64,000 nt of DNA from Bacteroidales bacterium. Its GTDB lineage: Bacteria; Bacteroidota; Bacteroidia; Bacteroidales; UBA932. The notes under the pieces were generated by a model. The model was not told the DNA's origin. It searched no databases and saw only the letters and a list, made by a program, of their open reading frames with translations. Location: contig JAGDBO010000001.1 in the NCBI GenBank assembly GCA_017959005.1, positions 62,001 to 126,000 of the forward strand, read 5' to 3'. Positions 43,102 through 52,769 of the stretch are shown in pieces; position 1 is the stretch's first letter; the number at the start of each line of letters is the position of its first letter. Position numbers and translations under genes: made by a program.

Positions 43102-45765
43102 TTAATCCAAACCGAGTTCGGATTTCATGGAACGGAGGAGGTCAAAGGCGGAGAGCGGGGTCATGGAGTTGAGGTCTGCTGCCTCCAGTTTGGCTTTGAT
43201 GGCGGAGAGAGTAGGGTCATCCAACTGGAAGAAAGAGAGCTGCATCTGATCTTCCCTCTTTGGGTTGGAGGCCTGGCGCTGCTTCTCCTGCTTTTCCAGT
43301 TTTAGGAGGGTTTTCTCTGCGGAGCTGAGAACCTCTTCAGGCATACCTGCCAGACGAGCAACATGGATACCGAAACTATGGGCAACACCACCCCGTTTCA
43401 TCTTGCGCAAAAAGACAATGTTCTTGCCGGATTCCTTAACCTCAATATGGAAGTTTTTAACTCTTGGATAGATGCTCTCCAGCTCGTTAAGTTCATGATA
43501 GTGAGTTGCAAAGATGGTCTTTGCTTTTGCATTTTTGTTGTTGTGGAGGTATTCTACAATTGCCCAGGCTATTGACATACCGTCAAAGGTGCTTGTTCCT
43601 CTTCCAATCTCATCCAAAAGAACAAGGCTTCTCTCAGAGAGGTTGTGAAGTATGGAGGAACTCTCCAGCATCTCAACCATAAAGGTAGATTCACCCTGTG
43701 AAATGTTATCTGATGCACCAACTCTTGTGAAGATCTTATCTACAACTCCAATGCGTGCACTCTTTGCCGGAACAAAGGAGCCGCACTGAGCCAGAAGAAC
43801 AATGAGCGCAGTCTGACGCAGCAGTGCAGATTTACCTGCCATGTTTGGACCGGTAAGTATTATAATCTGCTGAGACTCATTGGATAAATAGAGGTCATTG
43901 GCAACATACTCCTCTCCCGGAGCCATTCTGGTTTCAAGGACAGGATGACGCCCCTCTTTAATCTCAATCTCCAGAGTGTTATCCATCTTTGGACGGCAGT
44001 AACGGTTCTTCTTAGCAAGTTCTGCAAAACCAACCAGACAGTCCAGATTGGAGACTGCAATACAGCACTTTTGAATGAGCGGTATTCTCTTCTGAATCTC
44101 AAGAACAAGGTCTAAGAAAATCTTCTGTTCCAGTTGAACAATCTTCTCCTCCGCACCCAGTATTTTCTCCTCATACTCTTTAAGTTCCGGAGTTATATAT
44201 CTCTCTGCAGAAACCAGCGTCTGCTTACGAATCCAATCACTTGGAACGTTTGCCTTATAGGTATTTCTGACCTCAAGATAGTAACCGAATACATTGTTGT
44301 AACTAACTTTGAGTGAAGGAATTCCAGTTCTATGACTCTCTCTTTGCTGAAGTTCCAGCAAATAATCTTTTCCCTCTCTGGATATTTTTCTTAGCGAATC
44401 CAACCGCTCATCTACTCCCTCTGCAATTATATCACCCTTACCAAACTGCGCAGCCGGGCTCTCCATTAACTTGCTGCCTATCAGCTTATCCAGAGCTTTG
44501 TATTCTGCAAGGTCTTTGAAGAACTGACTCAGCGCCGGAATTTTTTCAACCAACTTTTTCTCTCCCCCCTTCTCTCTTATAAGCTCCGCGATGGGTTGCA
44601 TATTTGAGAGCGAACGCCTCAACTGCACCATCTCTCTCGGCATAATCTTTCCGGCAGAACAGCGCGCAAGTATTCTCTCCACATCTCCCACGTTATCAAT
44701 GTGTTCCATCAATTGGGTACGCAAATCGTCATCTGATAGGAAAAACTCCACCGCATCATATCTTTTCTCAATCTGCTCCGCATCTATCAGCGGCATCGCA
44801 AGCCAGGAGCGCAACATGCGCTCTCCCATCGGGGAGGAGGTGTGATTGACAACATCCATAAGAGATACACCATCTGGAGAGAAGGAGTTGAATATCTCCA
44901 GGTTCTTGATGGTAAAGCGGTCCAGCCAGACAAAGTTGCCGCGGTCTATTCTGGAGATGGAGTTGATATGGAAGGTGCCGCTCTGGCCCTTGATGGTAAC
45001 GGCGTCAAAGCTGGCAATGTCAGATATTCTGTTTTGCTGAAGGTAGAAGAGGATGGAGCCTGCTGCTATCTTTGCAAGACGCATCTTCTCAATACCGAAC
45101 CCCTTAAGTGCCTTGGCACCAAACTGTTTCTCAAGTTTGTCAAAGCAGGCCTCCTCAACAAAAGCCCACTCGTCCATTGGGGTAAGGTACCATTTCTCTC
45201 CAAACTGTTTCCTGAAACCCGCCTCAAAACCCTTGCAAATGAGAATCTCTCCCGGAGCCATATCGGTGAGCAGAAGATCTATGAAATCCAATCCGCCCTG
45301 TGCAACTTTGAAACTTCCGGTGGAGACATCCAAAAAGGCGGCGCCGGCCTCTTTTCCCTCAAAGACAAAGGATGCCAGGTAGTTGTTGCGGCCCTGCTCC
45401 AGGATATCGTTGTTGTAGGCAACGCCAGGGGTTACAAGTTCCGTAACTCCGCGTTTTACAATGGTTTTGGTCATCTTTGGATCTTCCAGCTGATCACATA
45501 CGGCCACCTTGTAGCCGGCGCGGACCAAACGAGGAAGATAGTTCTCCAGAGAGTGGTGAGGAAATCCGCAAAGTTCTACGGAATCTGGCACTCCGTTGGA
45601 ACGTTTTGTAAGAACAATTCCTAAAACCTTGCTCACCGTAAGGGCGTCCTCCCCGTAGGCCTCATAAAAATCTCCCACTCTCATAAGCAGGAGCGCCTCC
45701 GGGTACTGTGCTTTGAACTGCACATACTGCTTCATTAACGGTGTATTAAGATTTCTCTCTCCCAT
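43102..45765 (-). CDS. mutS: DNA mismatch repair protein MutS
   Basis: A full-length 887-residue MutS: N-terminal mismatch domain with MRVGDFYEAYGEDA (preceded by PLMKQYVQFKA), the lever and clamp domains, Walker A TGPNMAGKSALLRQ, SQGESTFMVEM, Walker B VLLDEIGRGTSTFDG and ATHYHEL. It recognises mismatches and recruits MutL. The ATG at 45765 lies 4 bases from a TAATTTTG box, suggesting a leaderless or nearly leaderless mRNA. Confidence 0.97.
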   Translation of the reverse strand: MGERNLNTPLMKQYVQFKAQYPEALLLMRVGDFYEAYGEDALTVSKVLGIVLTKRSNGVPDSVELCGFPHHSLENYLPRLVRAGYKVAVCDQLEDPKMTKTIVKRGVTELVTPGVAYNNDILEQGRNNYLASFVFEGKEAGAAFLDVSTGSFKVAQGGLDFIDLLLTDMAPGEILICKGFEAGFRKQFGEKWYLTPMDEWAFVEEACFDKLEKQFGAKALKGFGIEKMRLAKIAAGSILFYLQQNRISDIASFDAVTIKGQSGTFHINSISRIDRGNFVWLDRFTIKNLEIFNSFSPDGVSLMDVVNHTSSPMGERMLRSWLAMPLIDAEQIEKRYDAVEFFLSDDDLRTQLMEHIDNVGDVERILARCSAGKIMPREMVQLRRSLSNMQPIAELIREKGGEKKLVEKIPALSQFFKDLAEYKALDKLIGSKLMESPAAQFGKGDIIAEGVDERLDSLRKISREGKDYLLELQQRESHRTGIPSLKVSYNNVFGYYLEVRNTYKANVPSDWIRKQTLVSAERYITPELKEYEEKILGAEEKIVQLEQKIFLDLVLEIQKRIPLIQKCCIAVSNLDCLVGFAELAKKNRYCRPKMDNTLEIEIKEGRHPVLETRMAPGEEYVANDLYLSNESQQIIILTGPNMAGKSALLRQTALIVLLAQCGSFVPAKSARIGVVDKIFTRVGASDNISQGESTFMVEMLESSSILHNLSERSLVLLDEIGRGTSTFDGMSIAWAIVEYLHNNKNAKAKTIFATHYHELNELESIYPRVKNFHIEVKESGKNIVFLRKMKRGGVAHSFGIHVARLAGMPEEVLSSAEKTLLKLEKQEKQRQASNPKREDQMQLSFFQLDDPTLSAIKAKLEAADLNSMTPLSAFDLLRSMKSELGLD

Positions 45766-45769
45766 AATG

Positions 45770-45777
45770 CAAAATTA
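45770..45777 (-). promoter_or_regulatory. -7 box (TAATTTTG) for mutS
   Basis: A minus-strand TAnnTTTG match with 4 bases between it and the mutS ATG. No clear -33 element. Confidence 0.5.
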
Positions 45778-45792
45778 GCATTTATCTTTTCC

Positions 45793-45800
45793 TATATTTG
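45793..45800 (+). promoter_or_regulatory. -7 box (TATATTTG) for the serine-hydrolase operon
   Basis: A TAnnTTTG match 18 bases before the ATG at 45819, divergent from the mutS box 16 bases away. Confidence 0.5.
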
Positions 45801-45818
45801 TAAAAATTCACAATTTGT

Positions 45819-47066
45819 ATGAAAATTTCTACTTATTCATCAGTTGCCGCCATAGCTTTGGCTATTGGTATGACGGCTCTCGTTTCCTGCAACACTGCTA
45901 AGGAAAACAAAGATACTCAGCCCGTTGAAGAGGTTCTCTACACAGAGGGATTTGACAAGGGTATAGAGAAAATAATGGCAGATCTGGACGTTATAGGTTT
46001 GGGCGTTGCCGTTGTAAAGGGTGACGAGATTGTATACAAAAACAGTTGGGGTTACAAAAACCTTGAGACGCAGACCCCTCTGCAGGAGGATGACCTCTTC
46101 CGCATTGCCTCCATTTCTAAATCTTTCACAGCTACTTCCATTATGCAGTTGGTTGAGAAAGGGGCTCTTGATTTGGACGCAGATGTAAGTGATCTTGTGG
46201 GCTTTAAGGTTAGAAACCCTAAGTTCCCGGATGTAAAGATTACCCCCTACATGCTGCTCTCTCACACCTCCTCATTGAACGATGCGGGTGGATATTTTAA
46301 ACTGGATGTCATTAATCCTGAGAAGAATGCAGACTTTGCAAAATCTTACAACGATTACCGTCCGGGTACTCAGTATGAGTACTGCAATCTGGGTTACAAC
46401 ACCCTGGGAACTATCATTGAGAGAGTTAGCAAGATCCGTTTTGACCAGTATGTTGTCAACAACGTTCTTAAACCTATTGGTATTGACTATGCAGGTTACT
46501 GGGTTGCAAGTCTGGACTCCACAAAGTTTGTCTCTCTCTACCAGAAGGACAATAAGGGCAAATGGGAGGAGCAGAAAGAGGCTTACGCTCCTAGAACAAA
46601 AGAGATTGCAGAGTACGAATTCGGCTACTCTACTCCTATCTTCTCACCTACCGGCGGAATGAAGATCAACCCTGTTGGATTGGCAAAGGTTATGCAGATG
46701 CACATGGGTCTTGGTACCGCAGCCAACGGTGCAAAGGTTCTGGGAAGCCAGAGCGCCCTTCTTATGCAGAGCCGCTTTACAGAGACTGGAACAGAAGAGG
46801 GATTTGAGGGAGGCGAGCCAGTTTACTACGGCTTTGCTCTCTGGAACAATAAAGACATTATCCCAGGCAAGACAATGGTGGGCCACACCGGAGGTGCTTA
46901 CGGAGTCTACACCATTATGCTCTGGAACAAGGAGAGAACATTCGGTATTATCTCTATGACCAACGGCTGCTCCGGCAAACGTGAGCGTGGCTTTATGGCG
47001 GTTCATAACCGCGTTGTAAACTGCCTCTATCAAAACTTGATTAAGGGTACCGAGGCGGACAAATAG
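45819..47066 (+). CDS. Serine hydrolase (beta-lactamase/PBP fold) lipoprotein
   Basis: The 415-residue protein has a lipoprotein signal (lipobox LVSC, Cys24) and the class C beta-lactamase-like fold: SxxK as SISK (Ser98, Lys101), YxN as YCN (Tyr188, Asn190) and HTGG near residue 363 in place of KTG. These enzymes may be esterases, D-amino-acid peptidases or peptidoglycan hydrolases; true beta-lactamase activity is not implied. The protein is probably anchored in the outer or inner membrane facing the periplasm. The glycosyltransferase gene follows by 3 bases. Confidence 0.86.
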   Translation: MKISTYSSVAAIALAIGMTALVSCNTAKENKDTQPVEEVLYTEGFDKGIEKIMADLDVIGLGVAVVKGDEIVYKNSWGYKNLETQTPLQEDDLFRIASISKSFTATSIMQLVEKGALDLDADVSDLVGFKVRNPKFPDVKITPYMLLSHTSSLNDAGGYFKLDVINPEKNADFAKSYNDYRPGTQYEYCNLGYNTLGTIIERVSKIRFDQYVVNNVLKPIGIDYAGYWVASLDSTKFVSLYQKDNKGKWEEQKEAYAPRTKEIAEYEFGYSTPIFSPTGGMKINPVGLAKVMQMHMGLGTAANGAKVLGSQSALLMQSRFTETGTEEGFEGGEPVYYGFALWNNKDIIPGKTMVGHTGGAYGVYTIMLWNKERTFGIISMTNGCSGKRERGFMAVHNRVVNCLYQNLIKGTEADK

Positions 47067-47069
47067 CAG

Positions 47070-48422
47070 ATGAAGCGGGTTCTGATTATCACATATTATT
47101 GGCCCCCGTCCGGTGGCAGCGGAGTGCAGAGGTGGCTCAAGGCCTCAAAGTACCTCCCACAATACGGATGGGAGCCTGTAATTTATACCCCTTTGAACCC
47201 GGACGTCAACTCCACGGACGAATCCCTTATGGCGGACATAGGGGCGGATACAAAAATTATAAAGCGCAAAATTACAGAGCCTTATAAGTTCTATAAGATA
47301 CTCTCCGGAAAGAAGAAGGGAGAGAAGATTGAGGCCAACATTATCTCCTCAGAAGGGGGCGGTTTCCTTAAGAGACTCTCCATGCATATTAGGGGAAACT
47401 GGTTCATTCCGGACCCTCGTTGCTGGTGGATTAAGCCTTCTGTAAGGTTCCTTTCCAAGCTGATTAAAGAGGGGGAGAGGTTTGATGCGGTGGTAAGCAC
47501 CGGACCGCCTCACTCAATGCACCTGATTGCGGATGCTCTCCACAAAAAGTTCAATATCCCCCATCTGGCAGACTTCAGGGACCCGTGGACAAAGATTTTT
47601 TACTTCAAACACCTTGGCCTGAGCGCCTCCTCTTTGAAGAAGCATCAAGCTTTGGAAAGAGGCGTTTTGAATGATGCCTCCATAGTTGTGGTGGTATCAG
47701 ATAAGATGAAGGAGGAGTTTTCAACAGGAGAGTATGCAGAGTTTGCTCCAAAGGTAGAGGTTATTACCAACGGCTTTGATCCGGATGATTTTTCAACGGA
47801 AAAACGCCCAGCCTTAAAGGAGATAAAAGAGAGAATAGACAGAGAGTGTGACGGGAAGTTTGTGATAGTTCACACAGGTCTTCTTCCAAAGAGTGCAGAC
47901 CCGGATCTGCTGTGGCCCATCCTTGGCAAGATGGTGAAAGAGAATGCTCAGTTTGCATCAAGACTCAAGATTGTAACTATGGGCCAGACAGACGGTTGCG
48001 TGGCGGAGGAGATAAAAGACGCGGGGCTTGAGAGTTACTACACGCAGTTTGGATATGTTCCTCATCTTGAGAGCATAGGTTGGCAGATGAGAGCCAACGT
48101 TCTTCTGCTTCCGCTCAGAAAAGAGAAGGAGTCTGCCGCAATTTTAACCGGCAAGTTTTACGAGTATATTGCCTGCAAAGGAGAGATATTTGCCTTTGGT
48201 CCGGTAGAGGGAGATTTGGGTAAAATACTCAGGGAGACCGGCCGCGGAAAGATAGCTGAATTTGATGATGCCATAGCAATAGAATCCATTATGCGTGACT
48301 TTGCAGCGCGCTGCGTTCCAGCAGCTTCGGAGAGCGCAACAGAGAACAAAGCGGTGGAAAGATTCTCACGTGTTAAAACAACAGAGCAGTTGGCAAAACT
48401 GCTGGATGAAATAAGTAAGTAA
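47070..48422 (+). CDS. GT4-type glycosyltransferase
   Basis: A 450-residue GT-B enzyme: the N-terminal acceptor domain opens with ITYYWPPSGGSGVQRW, and PHLADFRDPW follows. The C-terminal domain reads FVIVHTGLLP, and then carries a reduced nucleotide-sugar motif (KEKESAAILTGKFYEYIAC). It probably acts on the cytoplasmic face, building a lipid-linked glycan. Its operon partner downstream is a YfhO-type protein, itself a likely membrane glycosyltransferase, which suggests a shared surface-glycan pathway. The sugar and acceptor cannot be told. Confidence 0.83.
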   Translation: MKRVLIITYYWPPSGGSGVQRWLKASKYLPQYGWEPVIYTPLNPDVNSTDESLMADIGADTKIIKRKITEPYKFYKILSGKKKGEKIEANIISSEGGGFLKRLSMHIRGNWFIPDPRCWWIKPSVRFLSKLIKEGERFDAVVSTGPPHSMHLIADALHKKFNIPHLADFRDPWTKIFYFKHLGLSASSLKKHQALERGVLNDASIVVVVSDKMKEEFSTGEYAEFAPKVEVITNGFDPDDFSTEKRPALKEIKERIDRECDGKFVIVHTGLLPKSADPDLLWPILGKMVKENAQFASRLKIVTMGQTDGCVAEEIKDAGLESYYTQFGYVPHLESIGWQMRANVLLLPLRKEKESAAILTGKFYEYIACKGEIFAFGPVEGDLGKILRETGRGKIAEFDDAIAIESIMRDFAARCVPAASESATENKAVERFSRVKTTEQLAKLLDEISK

Positions 48423-48438
48423 TAGAAAAAGAAAGAAT

Positions 48439-50973
48439 ATGGAGGAAAGGAAAAGCAATGTTTTTAGGAAGTTGATTCCGTATCTGCTTGCAATAGTCGG
48501 ATTTATAATTATAGGGTATGCGTATGCTCCTTATACGCTGAGCGGAAAAGTTGTAAATCAGTCAGATATATCCAGTTGGAAGGGTATGAGCCATGAGATT
48601 GTAGATTGGAATGACGCCCACCCGGAAGATCCAACCTATTGGACAAACTCCATGTTCTCCGGAATGCCTGCAACTACCATCTCCGTAAAGTATCACGGAG
48701 ATTTTACAAAGTATCTTTATGATATTCTCTTTATAGGACAGCGTCCTGCAAGTTATCTGATAATCTGCATGATAGGAGCCTTCCTAATGTTCCTTGCATT
48801 TGGAGTGAACATCTATTTGGCAATACTCGGAGCAATAGCGGTGGCCTTCTGTTCTTACAACATGCAGATAATCCAGGTTGGTCACAACACCAAGATGATG
48901 GCCATTGCCTTTATGCCTTGGGTTATTGCAGCACTTGTCTATGCCTATAGGAAAGGTTCATATTTGGGTGCTGTTCTCTTTGGTCTTGCTCTCAGTTTTC
49001 AGGTAAAGGCCAACCATCCGCAAATCACTTATTACCTGGTAATTATAGTTGCAGGTTATGTAATATGGCAACTTATAAAGGCAATAAAAGAGAAGTGCTT
49101 TGGCAACTTCTTTAAAATCTCTCTTGTTGTTCTTGTTGCCGGACTTTTGGGAGTTGCTGCAAACATCAACCACCTTTGGCCAACTTACGAGTACGGAAAA
49201 TATACAATGAGAGGCGGAACGGAACTTACGGATAACAGTGCTGAAGCAACGGGGGAAAAGAGCCGCTCCGGTTTGGATTTGGAGTATGCAACCCAGTGGT
49301 CATATGGAGTGGAGGAGACTCCTAACCTTCTGATTCCTAACTTTAACGGAGGAGCCTCTGCGGGTAAACTTTCTTCATCTTCTGCAACTTACAAGATGCT
49401 TACAGAGCAGTATAACTATCCAGCTTATGAGGCAGAAAAGTTTGTATCACAGATGCCGCTCTATTGGGGACCTCAAGCCTTTACTGCAGGCCCTATGTAT
49501 CTTGGAGCTATCTGCATATTCCTCTTTGTATTAGGACTTTTCGTTGTTAAGGGAGGAGTAAAATGGTGGATAGTAGTAGTATCACTGCTTGCAGTAGTAC
49601 TCTCCTGGGGCTATCACTTTATGGCTCCTACACGCTTCTTTTTCAACTACATGCCGCTGTACAACAAGTTCAGAACCGTCTCTATGATTCTTGTAATACT
49701 GCAGGTTACGGTTCCTATACTTGCCATATTGGCTTTGGATAAATTCTACACTTTAGACAAAGCAAAGGCAAAGAAATCTCTGCTTTGGGCGTTGGGTATA
49801 ACAGGTGGTTTCTCCCTGATTTTCTGCCTGGTGCCGTCACTTGCAGGCAACTTCTCCGGCGGAGCGGACGCTCAGCTTCCAAAGGAACTTGTTGCAACAC
49901 TTACTCAGGACAGAGCAGCTCTTCTCAGAGCAGATGCTTTCCGTTCACTCTGCTTCATACTTCTTGCTGCACTTGTAATTTGGCTCTCATTCAACAAGAA
50001 GATGAAGGTTTGCTATGCAACCGCAGCACTTATTCTGCTTGTTGGAATAGACCTATGGAGTGCAGACAAACGTTACCTGAACTCTTCACATTTTGTTACG
50101 CAGCAGGAGTTTACAAGCGTTCTCAACGCCCGCCCGGTAGATACATTCCTTAAGGATTCTGACAAGGATCCAAACTACAGAGTTTTAGATCTTACTGTAG
50201 ATCCTTTCAACAACGCATACATCTCCTACCATCATAAAACCATTGGCGGTTACTCACCTGCAAAACTTCAGCGTTACCAGGATTTGATTGACCGTTACAT
50301 CAGAAAAGAGATTACACAGATTGGCTCTGAACTGCAGGGAGTAACTACATTGGATGAGGCCTCCTCTGCAATTACATTCCATCCTGTTTTGAGTATGCTC
50401 AACACCCGTTACATCATTGTAAACGGAGAGAGCGCACCAATTGTAAACTCCTACGCTTTAGGAAATTGCTGGTTTGCAGACAGTGTTACACTTGTAGATA
50501 ACGCCAATGAAGAGATTGAAAAACTTGGTGAAATAAATCCGCGGACCACTGCAATTGTCAATAAAAAATTTGAAAGCGCTCTAAAAGGCTTTAAAGCAGT
50601 ATCCGAAGACACCGCTGTAAACAACCTTTCTTCAATCTTTTTAACAAGCTATGCCCCAAACAAACTGGTTTACCACTACTCAACAGCAAAACCAAGAGTT
50701 GCGCTCTTCAGTGAGGTTTACTATCCTGGGTGGAAGGCTGTTGTAAAAGATGCTGCAGGCAAAGAGAGCGAGTTGGATATCTTCCAGGCAGACTGGGTGT
50801 TAAGAGGAGCAATAGTTCCTGCAGGAGAGGGAGATATCACCTTCACCTTCCAACCAAAGAGCTTCATAAAAGGAGAGAGTTACTCACTCTACGCATCCCT
50901 ACTTCTGCTAATCCTAATAGCAGCCACAATAGTCCTTTCTTTCAAAAAGAAAGAGCCTGCAAAGATAGATTAA
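48439..50973 (+). CDS. YfhO-family multi-pass membrane protein (GT-C type)
   Basis: The 844-residue protein has about a dozen transmembrane segments, beginning with IPYLLAIVGFIIIGYAYA, and a large soluble domain near the C-terminus (about 560-800) before a final helix (LYASLLLLILIAATIVL). It resembles YfhO (PF09586), thought to be a GT-C enzyme that uses polyprenyl-phosphate sugars; Bacillus YfhO takes part in lipoteichoic acid glycosylation. In Gram-negative Bacteroidota the target is unknown. The preceding cytoplasmic glycosyltransferase may supply its donor. The 3' end overlaps the convergent symporter gene by 4 bases. Confidence 0.85.
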   Translation: MEERKSNVFRKLIPYLLAIVGFIIIGYAYAPYTLSGKVVNQSDISSWKGMSHEIVDWNDAHPEDPTYWTNSMFSGMPATTISVKYHGDFTKYLYDILFIGQRPASYLIICMIGAFLMFLAFGVNIYLAILGAIAVAFCSYNMQIIQVGHNTKMMAIAFMPWVIAALVYAYRKGSYLGAVLFGLALSFQVKANHPQITYYLVIIVAGYVIWQLIKAIKEKCFGNFFKISLVVLVAGLLGVAANINHLWPTYEYGKYTMRGGTELTDNSAEATGEKSRSGLDLEYATQWSYGVEETPNLLIPNFNGGASAGKLSSSSATYKMLTEQYNYPAYEAEKFVSQMPLYWGPQAFTAGPMYLGAICIFLFVLGLFVVKGGVKWWIVVVSLLAVVLSWGYHFMAPTRFFFNYMPLYNKFRTVSMILVILQVTVPILAILALDKFYTLDKAKAKKSLLWALGITGGFSLIFCLVPSLAGNFSGGADAQLPKELVATLTQDRAALLRADAFRSLCFILLAALVIWLSFNKKMKVCYATAALILLVGIDLWSADKRYLNSSHFVTQQEFTSVLNARPVDTFLKDSDKDPNYRVLDLTVDPFNNAYISYHHKTIGGYSPAKLQRYQDLIDRYIRKEITQIGSELQGVTTLDEASSAITFHPVLSMLNTRYIIVNGESAPIVNSYALGNCWFADSVTLVDNANEEIEKLGEINPRTTAIVNKKFESALKGFKAVSEDTAVNNLSSIFLTSYAPNKLVYHYSTAKPRVALFSEVYYPGWKAVVKDAAGKESELDIFQADWVLRGAIVPAGEGDITFTFQPKSFIKGESYSLYASLLLLILIAATIVLSFKKKEPAKID

Positions 50974-52286
50974 AGACCGGCGAGACTACTAATCATTACT
51001 GCGGCAACACCAATAGGGGCCACGTATCTTATTAAGAAACGGAGAGTTACAAGGAGCCATTTAGGAACCTTGTGCATGCCGGAACTGGTTATCTCATCTT
51101 CAAAATCTTTGCGGGTTATCTTCCATCCCACAAAGAGTGCAACGAGGAATCCTCCCGTTGTCATAAGTATGTTGGCAGATATGTAGTCAAACAGATTGAA
51201 AATGCTACCCCAAACGGCGCAGCAGATTCCGAGTGCAATCATAATTACTGAGGAAATCACAACTGCCTTAATTCGTTTGAAGGAGAAAATCTCCATTATG
51301 TAAGCCACAACTATCTCCAAAAGTGAGATGGATGAGGAGATTGCAGCGGCAAAGAGTACAAAGTAGAAGAAGACTGCAATTACCTTACCCATAGCCATTT
51401 GCCCAAAGACCTCAGGCAGTGTTATGAAGGCCAGGCCGGCACCCTCTGTAGGTGAAATTCCAAAAGCAAATACAGCAGGAAGTATGGCTGCTCCGGCAAT
51501 AAGAGCAAAGAGCACATCTGATGTTACGGTAAGAGATGTGGTCTTAAGAAGGTTGTCTTTATGAGGAGCATAGGAAGCGTATGTAAGGACACAGCAGCAA
51601 CCCAGTGATAGTGAGAAGAATCCCTGCCCCATTGCATAGAGAATGGTCTTGAATGTCACCTTTGAGAAGTCCGGTTTAAAGAGAAATTTCAACCCCTCTG
51701 AAGAACCCTCAAGGGTAAGAGAGTTAATCATTATTGCTACAATCAGAACCGCAAGAATGGTAATCAGATATTTGCAGCTGCGCTCTATTCCCTTCTGTAC
51801 ACCAAGCATTACCACACCGCAGGTAAGTCCCAGAAATATAAGCATATAGATAAGGTTCTGGGATGTATCTGAAGAGAGGGCGGAGAACATTGCAGCACTC
51901 TGTCCGGTTGTTTCTGTAGTAACATCAAAACAGAATGAATGAAAGAGGTAACTTACAGTCCAACCTCCTACAACACAGTAAAAGGAGTCTATAATCAGGG
52001 CTGTTATAACTCCCAGCAGACCAACATATTTCCACTTGGTTTTTGGAGCAAATTTATCGTAAGCGGAGTAGGCGTTTGCCCTTGCGCGGCGTCCAATCAC
52101 AAACTCCGCAACCATAACCGGAAGGCAGATTAAAGCCACCACAACAAGGTAGATAATAATGAAAGCAGCACCACCGTTGTTGCCTACAACGTACGGGAAT
52201 CTCCAGAGATTACCCAAGCCGATTGCAGAGCCCACCAGTGCCAGCAACATACCCAGCGAGCTCTTGAATTTAGCCCTTTCTCTCAT
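50970..52286 (-). CDS. Neurotransmitter:sodium symporter (SNF family)
   Basis: A 438-residue LeuT-fold transporter with the family signature GSAIGLGNLWRFPYVVGNNG in helix 1 and about 11-12 transmembrane segments. It should import an amino acid or related solute with sodium. The ATG at 52286 is preferred over a TTG at 52295. It overlaps the end of folA by 17 bases. The substrate is not predictable from sequence alone. Co-transcription with folA and thyA appears accidental. Confidence 0.9.
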   Translation of the reverse strand: MRERAKFKSSLGMLLALVGSAIGLGNLWRFPYVVGNNGGAAFIIIYLVVVALICLPVMVAEFVIGRRARANAYSAYDKFAPKTKWKYVGLLGVITALIIDSFYCVVGGWTVSYLFHSFCFDVTTETTGQSAAMFSALSSDTSQNLIYMLIFLGLTCGVVMLGVQKGIERSCKYLITILAVLIVAIMINSLTLEGSSEGLKFLFKPDFSKVTFKTILYAMGQGFFSLSLGCCCVLTYASYAPHKDNLLKTTSLTVTSDVLFALIAGAAILPAVFAFGISPTEGAGLAFITLPEVFGQMAMGKVIAVFFYFVLFAAAISSSISLLEIVVAYIMEIFSFKRIKAVVISSVIMIALGICCAVWGSIFNLFDYISANILMTTGGFLVALFVGWKITRKDFEDEITSSGMHKVPKWLLVTLRFLIRYVAPIGVAAVMISSLAGL

Positions 52287-52758
52287 AAACGACAAATTGG
52301 AATTTTATGTTGTTTTCTTTGTCTGTCAACACTTTAGAAGAGGAGGTTTCTTTCCACTCACTACTCTCGATGGTTGGAAAGAAGGTATCTGCATCCTTTG
52401 CCTCTGCAAAAATCTTTGTGATGTAAAGGCGCTTTGCAAAAGGCATTGCAGCTTTGTAGATAGAACCGCCGCCAATAACAAAGAACTCCGTCCGCTTTCT
52501 CTTAACCTCCGTAAGCAGAGCCGTTAAATCTTCTGCCTGTTCAATGGTTGTATTTGATAACTTTGAACGTGAAACCACAATGTTGCGCCTGCCCGGAAGA
52601 GCTCTGCCTATGGAGTCAAAAGTCTTACGTCCCATAATTACCGGGTGAGACATAGTAACCTGCTTAAAATAAGCAAGATCCTCTTTAATATGCCAAAGAA
52701 GTTCATTACCTCTTCCAATGGCACCGTTCTCTGCAACCGCGGCAATCAGTGAGATCAT
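52270..52758 (-). CDS. folA: Dihydrofolate reductase
   Basis: The 162-residue protein is a standard DHFR: SLIAAVAENGAIGRGNELLWHI at the start, MGRKTFDSIGRALPGRRNIVVS for NADPH and FVIGGGSIYKAAMPFA. It regenerates tetrahydrofolate after thymidylate synthesis. It lies 11 bases after thyA, its metabolic partner. Confidence 0.95.
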   Translation of the reverse strand: MISLIAAVAENGAIGRGNELLWHIKEDLAYFKQVTMSHPVIMGRKTFDSIGRALPGRRNIVVSRSKLSNTTIEQAEDLTALLTEVKRKRTEFFVIGGGSIYKAAMPFAKRLYITKIFAEAKDADTFFPTIESSEWKETSSSKVLTDKENNIKFQFVVYERKG

Positions 52759-52769
52759 AACGTAAACTT

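Noticed and set aside
44842..45624. A 260-residue open frame antisense to mutS
   Set aside because: It is opposite the conserved MutS N-terminal and connector domains, with a composition typical of shadow frames.
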